Below, piece by piece: positions 56,171 through 64,000 of a stretch of DNA of 64,000 bases. How positions within the stretch are numbered: the stretch's first letter is position 1; every line of letters begins with the position of its first letter. The position numbers and the translations under genes are program-made. The notes under the pieces were generated by a model. The model was given only the letters and a program-made list of their open reading frames with translations, was not told the DNA's origin and did not search any database. The DNA is taken from assembly GCA_037447655.1 (NCBI GenBank), contig JBBHKE010001946.1, positions 59,565 to 123,564 of the forward strand, read 5' to 3'. Origin of the DNA: Zygnema cylindricum. Lineage: Eukaryota > Streptophyta > Zygnematophyceae > Zygnematales > Zygnemataceae.

Positions 56171-57287
56171 AGAAATGTCTCTTTCTCCCGAAGTAAATCT
56201 GTCAAAGGTGCGGCGATCATACTCAAGTTCTTGATAAATTTCCTATAATAAGTGGCCAATCCCAAAAATGATCTAACTTCTGTGACATTAGTGGGTTGCT
56301 TCCAATTTTGGATTGCAGTAATTTTGGATGGATCTGTTTTAACACCCTCCCCACTAACTATATGTCCCAAAAATAATTTTTCACTTTTAAAAAAACTGGA
56401 TTTCGACAAATTTCCATATAGTTTTCTTTCTCTTAACCTTTCCAACACTTTTTTTAAATGAATTACATGTTGTTTTTTAGATTCGTTGTATATTAGAATA
56501 TCATCTATAAACACCTGAACAAACTCATCTATATAATCAAAAAATGTTTGGTTCATTAATCTTTGATAAGTAGGCAGTGCATTCGTCAAACCAAAAGGCA
56601 TCACTATCCATTCAAAATGACCGACTCTAGTTCTAAAAGCAGTTTTGTCAACGTCTTCGGTTTTAATTGGCACCTGATTAAAGCCACTACGCAGATGAAT
56701 CAAAAAAAAAATTTAGCAGCTTTCAAATGATCTATCAAATCAGAAATTAAAGGTAACGGATACTTATCCTTCACTGTAATCTTGTTCAGACTACGATAGT
56801 TGAGATGCATTCTCAACGTTTTGTCTATTTTTTTGACGAAGAGAACTGGTGCTCCGTATGGTGATTTGCTGGGCTGAATATGTCATTTCTCCAAAAGCTC
56901 TCTGATCTGTTTTTTTAACTTTTGATGCTCAAAGAAACTATGCTTATAAATTTTTGTGACAAGAGGATTACATCCACGTTCAATGTTAATAATATGTTCC
57001 ACATCTCGGGAAGGTGACCTTCTTGAGGGTAAATCACCTAAGAAAACATCTTGAAATTCAAAAATAAAATCTTTTACAGCAACATCAGATGTATTTATGT
57101 CAGATACAAAATCAGATTTTTGTTTTTCAAAATTTTTAGTCGTGTCTGATTTAGGAACAACATCAATGTTAGTGTTTTCTCCCCCCACTTCATCAGTTAC
57201 TGCCTCAATTACTAATAACAAAAAAACATGATTTGTTTTGTCTTTTAAATACTTTTTAAACTGTTTAGCATAAATCAAATTTTCCAC
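56131..57287 (-). pseudogene. Gypsy reverse transcriptase
   Basis: Coding-strand order: DVFLGDLPSRRSPSRDVEH (lead-in, 57287-56883), a TGA in place of Trp, then [97 protein letters not shown] and EVRSFLGLATYYRKFIKNLS. The catalytic FIDD is present. This is the plant-type Ty3/gypsy reverse transcriptase, a different lineage from the methyltransferase-gypsy one. Confidence 0.92.
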
Positions 57288-57579
57288 TCACAATTTGGAT
57301 ATGTTATTTATATGATTTTTTTGCGATTTCTTCGAATGTAATGCTTGCAAAACCTTCCAACCGTTCTCAGGCTTCACACTCTCAAGGTGTTAGTTTCCCA
57401 ATTAATTTGAGGATTATGTTTTGTTAACCAGGGTTTTCCCAATATTAGCTCCTCACTACCCAAATTCATTATTTAACACACAACTTTCATTATATGACCT
57501 TATATATCAACTTCTATTGTGTCAGTTTGTAAATCTTATGTGGTTTTATTACCATTTGCCACCTAGATAAGCAAATATT

Positions 57580-57700
57580 TTTCCCTTATGATTGTAGGCA
57601 TTTTATTTTCCTCTACAAACTTATATGAAATAAAATTATGTGTAGCGCCTGAATCTACCACAACTCTCAATGGTTTCCCTTTCACTAAAGACTTGAATCT
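57580..57700 (-). pseudogene. Gypsy aspartic protease
   Basis: On the minus strand VVVDSGATHNFISYKFVEEN is visible: the DSGAT active site and the usual NFIS that follows. The flanking frames are broken. Confidence 0.8.
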
Positions 57701-58079
57701 GATCAAACTGTGTCTAGTGTCATCGTTACTAACCTCTCATAATATAGGTCTGTTGTTAAAAGTTTCATCAAAAGGATTGTTCAAACTAAGGAGTGTGGTT
57801 AACATCATAATAAATTCAGCTTTCCTAGCCTTTCGATTCATTAGCTTGCCCTCCAAAGTTAACACTTTAACCTCTAGATTTGGTCGACTCAACTGAGGAA
57901 TTTCAGCTAGTCCTTTCCGTTTCCCACCTCTTGGGCCTCCTGCTGAGCTACGTATAATGCGGTATCTTTTTGAAGACCTTCATTGACATCAACTGTTTTA
58001 AAAGATTCCTTTTCTGTACAGTCCTTAGCGTAATGATTTGGACCTCCACTTTTAAAATAAGTGACTTTTTTTTCGGTTT

Positions 58080-59279
58080 TGTGCACTCTCTGCTGAAATG
58101 TCCCTCTTCTCCACAGTTATAACACTTAATTTTCTTCAGTTGTGTACACTCAAATGCCCCCTGGCCTCTTTTTTGATAGATAGTGCACGTGGGAATGCTT
58201 AGATTGGGTTTCTGAGCATTAATACTTGGTTTATTACTCTTAATGCATTCCCCTCTATTGTAAAATACGTTTCCTGCATTAACACTCTGTCCACCTCTCT
58301 GATTACCTCGAAGATATTTTGCCTATTCACGAGACTCGCATTCAGACCCTCTTCCACAATTTCCTATTCACCCCACTCTGATACTTCATTCAAATTACCC
58401 GTGAGTGATCGAGTTTCCTGATTATACTTCTACTGATCCTCTAATTCCAATGACTTATCGTGTAATTTTTTCAAATTATTAAACTTTTGATGTTTCAGTT
58501 CTGATTTATGTATAGATAGTTCAAGAAATGCAACTTAGCCATTTTATCAGTCAAACCTATGACAAGAATGTTAGATGAGTCAAATTCCACAATATAATCT
58601 TTCACAGATCCAGTCTATGACAAGAATGTTAGATGAGTCAAATTCCAGAATATAATCTTTCACAAATCCAGTCTGCTTACAGTACTGCCGTTTTTTTTCC
58701 ATTTTGGATTTATAAGTGACAGATAAGAAACGCAATTTGATCGCGGTCTTAAACGCTTCCCAATCAGCATTATCAGAAATTAAATTAGACCTCCTCTGAG
58801 TGTAATACCAAATCTGAGCATCACCTTTCAGACAAGTAACAGCAAAAGAAATTGTAATCATCACGATCACAATTTCTAGATTCCAAATAATACTCCATAT
58901 AAAAAATCGAAGCATCCAACTCATCAATCTTCTTTTCATGAAAGGATGGTACCTCACTAATAGACAACTTCAGATCTCTTATCTTCTTTGGTCTATCGTG
59001 ATCATCGTCCCTAAAATTGACATTTCTCATACTACTCTCACCCTTTTGGTCATTAACTTCATTTGTGGTGTGAATTAAATTAATTAGCTCATCCAATTTT
59101 TGATTTGAAACATTCCCATTTTCATTAACATCCTTCAATTCACTCTTCATTTCAAAAATTGTTTCATCCACAACAACAACATGATTATTACATCTTTTGA
59201 CCAATTTCACATTACGCTTCTTCAAAACATTCAAAGCATTTTCCATTTCACTTTTCCATGCAGAATTTGCCATTATCAC
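58080..59279 (-). pseudogene. Gypsy gag
   Basis: It starts at ATG 59279 (MIMANSAWKSEMENALNVLK) with a Glu/Lys-rich, coiled-coil-like N-terminus. Then comes the retrotransposon gag block CLKGDAQIWYYTQRRS with DWEAFKTAIKLRFL. A 58-bp tandem duplication (58559-58674) follows, and the zinc knuckle CYNCGEEGHFSREC lies at 58083-58124. Frame changes separate these parts. Confidence 0.88.
58559..58674. repeat. 58-bp tandem duplication in gypsy gag
   Basis: ATGACAAGAATGTTAGATGA...CCAGTCT occurs at 58559 and 58617 with two differences. The length is not a multiple of three, so it shifts the frame. Confidence 0.93.
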
Positions 59280-59982
59280 ACAAGAAAATCAAGCAATAAG
59301 AAAGGTAAAGTATAATTTTCCAAAAGAGTTTGCTGCAGATTTGAAGTCCTCGGATTTCTCCAATCCAAGACTTCCTTTCATTAATAAAACCTTTGAAAGA
59401 TATCAAAATCTGAGAAATCAAATAAATATTAAATGTAAGTTAGTGAAAATTCAATTTTCCCAAACATTGAAATAGAAAGGTAAAAGGTTTCCCCACAAAT
59501 TTTGCAACAGCAAAATGGAAAGCAATCAAGGGTAACAATTTAGGGTTTGAAAATTTATGAGTTATTTCCGGGCTCCTTTGCTCTTGAAGAAGTAAAGTAC
59601 TCTACTTTCCTTCTCCTCAATTAGCAAATTTCCCATTTCCCAATACATCAAGATCTTTTAATCTCTAATCCCACATCCTCACTCTTCATGGTTTCAAGCT
59701 CTCCCTCTACACATAAATCATTGCCAGGAGAAGGCAGGTTTGTTTGGCCTCTAGGTAATTGGAGTGAGTTTCAGCGGTGGCTACACTGCCCACCCACCTT
59801 AGTCCTTAGGACCTAAGCACGCCCCACATCTAACCAGCGGCCGATGGCAATGTGGTCACTTAGTTTCCATCCAATCCCCTACCACTTCACATTGTGGTTT
59901 CACCGACACAGGTCAGAGCACCCTCACCGGTCACGGCAGTCGATTTTCGGGTGAGCAAACTTCTCTATGGTTTCTTATCAAA
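59280..59982 (-). other. Gypsy 5' leader
   Basis: A non-coding leader of about 700 bp between the primer site and the gag start, with no long frame on the coding strand. Confidence 0.7.
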
Positions 59983-59994
59983 GCTCTGATACCA
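59983..59994 (-). other. Gypsy primer-binding site (initiator tRNA-Met 3' end)
   Basis: Coding-strand TGGTATCAGAGC, two bases after the LTR end. It is the standard complement of the plant initiator tRNA-Met acceptor end, unlike the animal form TGGTAGCAGAGG. Confidence 0.92.
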
Positions 59995-59996
59995 TA

Positions 59997-60968
59997 TGTA
60001 ACAGGATCTCTTACCTCTCAAAAAATCCCATTACTACAACCAATTTCAACCACACTTTCTACACATTGTAAAATAAACATCCACTTTGGAAAACACTCAC
60101 AAAAGAATAAAATTTAAATTATAAGAAGCTTTTGTCCACATAACATTAGCTTGGTATCTTGCCCTCGTGGCTCAATCCTTCTTATTAAATTATTTTCCAC
60201 TACTCTCCACTCTTTAATATTCTATCTCTTAACTACTTAAACACTACTTAGTTTGTAAGAGATTTGAGTGCAAAAATGCCATTGCTCGAATTTGGTATTT
60301 TTCGTTCAAGACCAAGATCAGTCCGAATTTCCACAAACTTTTCCAAAGGAAAAGATGTTTACTCTCCTCTTAGACTTCACTATTTATCCATCATCGCCCT
60401 GGACTAGCTTGGCTTGAGTCAACGCTCAATTGAACCGGTTTTACCTGGGCCAATCATTGATCAATAAGGACTCAGACTGACAATGCAAAAACGTGCGAAA
60501 TCTCTTACAAACTACGTAGGATTTACTAACCAATCAAACGATACATTTCACTACGTAACATTTACCTGCAAAAGTGGGCGCCAAACAAAACGCGACTTCG
60601 CACGAATGTGCGTCGCAAATTTCACACGTGAAACTACCTAGGAAATTCCATAAAGTGAAAGTGACGTTTCGTACTAAAAATTGTACGAAACAAACCATTC
60701 GCGTACCAAGCGAAATATTGATTCATTTGGTACTTTCAAATGTGCGCCTGAAATTCCCCGGCTAGTTTGACCCTTAACCCGTTACAATGAACACCCACTC
60801 GTTATTGTGACATCGCGCTATCGCCTAAATGCACCAATCGCTATATCTTTTAAAATACAACTCCAAATCTTGCGATTCTTTCGCGAACGTCTACCAAATT
60901 TAAAACTCTATATTCGTAACTCTTAGATACCCATTTATGAACAAATTCGATCCACTCTTACTGTTACA
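59997..60968 (-). repeat. Gypsy 5' LTR
   Basis: Coding-strand TGTAACAGTAAG (60968) to GATCCTGTTACA (59997), about 972 bp. Confidence 0.93.
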
Positions 60969-61026
60969 ATTGTCCCGAGGACCTTCAACAAGTTTCCAGA
61001 ACACTTTACGAGGGATTATAATACAA
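60969..61026 (+). pseudogene. Unknown protein, exon continuation after the gypsy insertion
   Basis: After the target copy ATTGT the frame from 47470 resumes: PRTFNKFPEHFTRDYNT, then A|GTAAGAAC, a good splice-donor match with GT at 61027. Without splicing, the frame stops within about 120 bp. Confidence 0.5.
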
Positions 61027-62002
61027 GTAAGAACGACAACCTTTTATTCTTACCTTATATTAGTTTTTATGGCTGTTTACATCGTGTGTGCTTCGGTATA
61101 TTTTTCTCTTATATTGTGTCATTTTCTTTACCTCTACCTTTATGAGTGCGTTTGGTTGTCTCTCTATTTTTTCATCTCCCTCCCCTTCTTAATGTCGTTA
61201 TGTTCAATCTTCGTGCACCGTCTTGGAATATTGACGACGTTGCATGGGCATAATTTTGCAACAAATGGAAAGTCATCATTTTGGCAGCGACAATGTATTG
61301 TTGCCTCTTGTTGTATCGTACTTATATTGATAGTATGCGGCCACATTGGAGCGTTAGTGCATGGTCAGAGAAATCGACCTGGACGACAATTCGTCGTCGC
61401 CACAACAATGGAAGTTTCAAAATATAAAAACGTGCATGTTTCATTTTTTTGTCATATTTAGTACATTAAATATGAACCTTTTTTGTCCTTAGTAAATTAA
61501 ATATGAATCTTTGTACAGTCGACGACGCTTTGTCGTGGCCTCATTGTTGGAATCGCGGAATCGTTGAACCGCATCATTTTTTCATTTAGTTTCGTCGTCC
61601 CATCGTTGGCAAATCCAAAAACATTAGGGACGCGACGACTTCCATATGTCGCGGACCACACACTATGTAAGTATATTTTGCAAGAGGTTCTCTCTATTCG
61701 AATCTTCTAATCATTCAACCGCGTGACTTCCATAATTCGTTTCGTCGCACACTAATGGAATGTTCAAAATGATTGGAGTCGCGACGACTTTGTGTCGTTG
61801 CAAACATTTCACTCCGTAAGTATATTTTGAACACATTTATTATATCAAATCCTCATATGTTATTTCATGGTGAGTACAGTCATTTTTAGGTCAAACTTCT
61901 GTATTCTCTTATCTTTTTGTGTAGTTGCCTCTTCTCCTACGCTTTTTATATCACGTGTAGCTAATATCCATGGAGGGTAGCAGTCAACTATATAGGCGAT
62001 AG
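61027..62002 (+). other. Possible intron or intergenic DNA
   Basis: T-rich sequence with two further donor-like GTAAGTAT sites (61667 and 61816), each followed by ATTTTG. Degenerate repeated blocks contain GTCGCGACGACTT-like words, and a local duplication lies around TTAAATATGAA (61466 and 61500). A 174-codon hydrophobic frame here begins inside the gypsy LTR and is judged spurious. Confidence 0.4.
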
Positions 62003-63424
62003 CGTAGTGTCTTACCGTATCGTCGTCGCTACCCTCCACTACCTCGACGTAATCAACAACGTCGGCCAAGAGGAGAAAGGGAAGAGGTACGAAGGGATGG
62101 AGTGCGGAGAGAAAACCCCTCGAGGGAAAGGCAATCACCTAGGGGGTTAGGGAGGGAAAGAGATGCCCCGGAAACCGTGAAAGGAGTAAGCGGTACCGCG
62201 GAGAAATTATCAAGAGAAAGGGAGGCGGCCACGTTGCTACCCATCGGTTGGGTGCCGTTGGAGGGGAGGGGAAATAAAAGGGAGGGGAGTGAAGAGGTAG
62301 TACGGAAAGGGTTGACACCGGTTGAGGTAGGAAGGGAGGTGACGAATCTGGATGAGGTAGCAAAGGATGGGGTTTTACCGGAAGGGGAAAGTGAGGAAAA
62401 GGGTGAATCGGTAAATTTGAGTAGGGAGAAGGCGGTAGAAGGTGAGGTGAGTAGGGAAAAAGAATATCCAAAAGAGGATGGGGGTGGAAAGGCGGTATTG
62501 GGTGTAGAAAGAGGGGGGAAGAAGACGACGGTAGAGGAGGGTGGGGGAAGTGATGCACGGGAAAAAGTAGAGAAAAAATGTAGAATAATAAAACGAAAAT
62601 TAGTACTTTTTGATGAAGGCAGCGAGGAGGAAAAAGGTGATGATGATAGGGAAGATAATTTGTTGAGTGAGGAGGAGGGGAAAACGATATTGGGAGTGGA
62701 AAGAAAGGGAAAGGAGAAGACGGTCGAGGAGGGTGGGGGAGGTGAGGCACGGGGAAGATTTGGTAGAAAAAGGAGAATAATTAAAAAAAAAATCATTGGT
62801 TTTTGTGAGACCGCGGAGGAGGAAGGAGTGGGGGAGGTGGCGACTATCAAGGGGGGTGGGGAAAGTGAGGCACGGGGAAGATTTGGTAGAAAAAGGAGAA
62901 TAATTAAAAAAAAAATCATTGGTTTTTGTGAGACCGCGCAGGAGGAAGGAGTGGGGGAGGTGGCGACTATCAAAGGCAGTGGGGAGGATGGGGCACGGAG
63001 AAGGAGAGCTAGGAAAAGGGAGATAGCAAAGGGTAAGCGGAAAGTGAATGATGGGGACGACGAACTATACGTCCCCTCATCTTCAGGTAACGACGAGCGC
63101 ATCGAGGATGGCGAAGAACCGCCGAAAGACAAGCCCATCCCCGAAATTTTGGAACCCACAAACATTGCAGTGTGGAAGAACGAGGATGATCCCACCACCG
63201 AAGACGAGAAAAAACCGGATAGCAAGGAGAAGCAACGTGAGGAGGAATTTGACGACGCTGACAATGTGTTCGGTGTGCCACCCACGCCGAATAGGGAGAG
63301 AGCCATTGTAATGGCTCCTCCGCATCCTCAACCTCCCTACCCAGTAGAGCATCCGGATTGGTATACTCCTCCTCCCACGGGAGAGGAGGAAATGGACTGT
63401 TTTTTGTCTTGGCCCGAACATTAA
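62003..63424 (+). CDS. Charged, repeat-bearing protein of unknown family
   Basis: The frame is open from 62003 to TAA at 63422-63424. No ATG near its start is convincing, so it may begin at a splice acceptor (AG at 62001-62002). It is very rich in Glu, Lys, Arg and Gly. A 41-residue unit (EARGRFGRKRRIIKKKIIGF...) occurs twice almost perfectly (from 62744 and 62867), with degenerate units before and after; the KKRR-type basic runs resemble nuclear localisation signals. The C-terminal part is acidic, then Pro-rich (PPHPQPPYPVEHPDWYTPPP). It may belong with the exon at 47470-61026, but this is inference. Confidence 0.5.
   Translation, partial: RSVLPYRRRYPPLPRRNQQRRPRGEREEVRRDGVRRENPSRERQSPRGLGRERDAPETVKGVSGTAEKLSREREAATLLPIGWVPLEGRGNKREGSEEVVRKGLTPVEVGREVTNLDEVAKDGVLPEGESEEKGESVNLSREKAVEGEVSREKEYPKEDGGGKAVLGVERGGKKTTVEEGGGSDAREKVEKKCRIIKRKLVLFDEGSEEEKGDDDREDNLLSEEEGKTILGVERKGKEKTVEEGGGGEARGRFGRKRRIIKKKIIGFCETAEEEGVGEVATIKGGGESEARGRFGRKRRIIKKKIIGFCETAQEEGVGEVATIKGSGEDGARRRRARKREIAKGKRKVNDGDDELYVPSSSGNDERIEDGEEPPKDKPIPEILEPTNIAVWKNEDDPTTEDEKKPDSKEKQREEEFDDADNVFGVPPTPNRERAIVMAPPHPQPPYPVEHPDWYTPPPTGEEEMDCFLSWPEH
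62744..62989 (+). repeat. 123-bp tandem repeat (41 codons)
   Basis: Units start at 62744 and 62867 and keep the reading frame. A divergent half unit follows from about 62990. Confidence 0.92.
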
Positions 63425-63947
63425 CTTCTGGTTGCCGAATGGCTTGAACATTTGCAGTATGGTGAACCCCGACCCCTAAACCTAGACACGAATCCTTTTC
63501 CGCAAATTCTTGACACCCCCCTCGATGTCACCGCACATCCAACTTGGCTTTTTATCTCGCTTGAGGACCGAGGCTCGACCTTTGCCCACATAAGGCAATT
63601 TGATCCGGCGGATCCCCAGCTAACTTGGGTTGTTCGTGGGGAGGACGGGTTTCGGGTGAATGTTCCGAAATTGTTACGTCGTCATCATCCATGGGACCCC
63701 TGGCTATATAATATCCTCAAATATTGTCGAGTAACTCCCGAGGTACTCGCTCTCCGAGATGCTCGCACGATGGTATTACACAAAATTTCGCAATGTCGAA
63801 GTGCCTCGTCCTCGTCTATGGGAAATACAAAGGGTTCCGCCGCGGAATAGGCCCATCTCACCACCTAGGGGAGATGATTTGCCACTAATATCCGCGACAC
63901 TCACTCAACAAGTGGCGGCCCCACAAGAACAAATAAGAGCGGATTGA
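63425..63947 (+). pseudogene. In-frame continuation of the charged protein, with frameshift
   Basis: Directly after the TAA the same frame reads LLVAEWLEHLQYGEPRPLNL and on through TPLDVTAHPTWLFISLEDRG and QLTWVVRGEDGFRVNVPK, a well-ordered segment. Near 63760 the sensible frame changes by one base to RWYYTKFRNVEVPRPRLWEI, ending TGA at 63945-63947. A stop plus a frameshift suggests decay, or errors in the sequence. Confidence 0.45.
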
Positions 63948-64000
63948 GATCACTTGATAAGGCTCACACGGGCATTGTCGAAAAAAAAAAAATGGTAGTT

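Larger units (their letters stand above)
47817..60968 (-). mobile_element. Ty3/gypsy element split by copia-3
   Basis: LTRs of about 973 bp (3': 47817-48789; 5': 59997-60968) start TGTAACAGTAA and end CTGTTACA/CTATTACA on the coding strand. The flanks CTTGT and ATTGT (47812-47816 and 60969-60973) are a 5-bp duplication with one change. Internal order on the minus strand: gag, protease, reverse transcriptase, RNase H, integrase. All frames are decayed. Copia-3 occupies 49230-54590. Confidence 0.95.

Noticed and set aside
1-60968. Stop-codon reassignment as the reason for the many in-frame stops
   Set aside because: Where the expected residue is clear, the stops stand in place of Trp, Tyr and Ala, not one consistent amino acid, and all three stop codons occur. 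Decay explains this better.
60937-61461. A 174-codon hydrophobic plus-strand frame
   Set aside because: It starts inside the gypsy LTR, so it arose by insertion; the rest is T-rich DNA that reads as Phe, Leu and Tyr.
62053-63306. A 417-codon Ser/Pro-rich frame on the minus strand
   Set aside because: It is the shadow of the purine-rich plus-strand frame. Its composition follows from the base bias and it shows no domain.
1-64000. CRISPR arrays, bacterial operons or rRNA genes
   Set aside because: No regular short repeats with unique spacers, no ribosome-binding-site-led gene clusters and no rRNA-like sequence were seen; the content is eukaryotic.

Overview
This window is eukaryotic nuclear DNA built almost entirely of transposable elements, many nested inside one another. 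Two kinds of primer-binding site point to a streptophyte (land plant or, more likely, a charophyte alga). The Ty3/gypsy element at 47817-60968 has TGGTATCAGAGC next to its LTR, the complement of the plant initiator tRNA-Met 3' end. Three Ty1/copia elements have GTTATGGGCC-type sites, complementary to the anticodon arm of an initiator tRNA-Met; in the best of them the match follows the plant version (CCCACCAC). A gypsy element carrying a cytosine-5 DNA methyltransferase (16511-28252) fits a charophyte, because such elements have been reported from charophytes and dinoflagellates. The species is not identified.

Layout. 1-2853: 3' part of a decayed copia element and its LTR. 2854-16509: AT-rich DNA full of non-autonomous DNA transposons: Stowaway-like (TA duplication, TACACCGCGAATCG termini), PIF/Harbinger-like (3-bp duplication, GGGT...ACCC termini) and hAT-like (8-bp duplication, TAGTGTTGGG termini). 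A 10-N gap lies at 4746-4755, and the sequence just before it is repeated at 12480-12821. 16511-29944 (minus strand): a methyltransferase-bearing gypsy element in the order gag, protease, methyltransferase, reverse transcriptase, RNase H, integrase. It is interrupted by a solo LTR, and its LTR plus integrase segment is duplicated as a second 2872-bp copy. 29945-33327: a PIF-like element holding a solo LTR, then a cluster of Stowaway-like elements. 33389-46235: a three-level nest of PIF-like element, copia-2 and copia-1. 47470-61026: a candidate host exon split by a gypsy element (minus) that is itself split by copia-3 (minus). 62003-63947: a charged, repeat-bearing reading frame with one stop and one frameshift.

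Most coding regions are broken by stops and frameshifts. The youngest insertion appears to be copia-1: its two 1047-bp LTRs differ at about 7 positions by eye. No rRNA gene, functional tRNA gene or CRISPR array was seen. The most notable points are the methyltransferase inside the gypsy polyprotein; copia LTRs that contain the gag start codon followed directly by a half-tRNA primer site; exact target duplications that fix the order of nesting; and signs of a misassembly around the gap.
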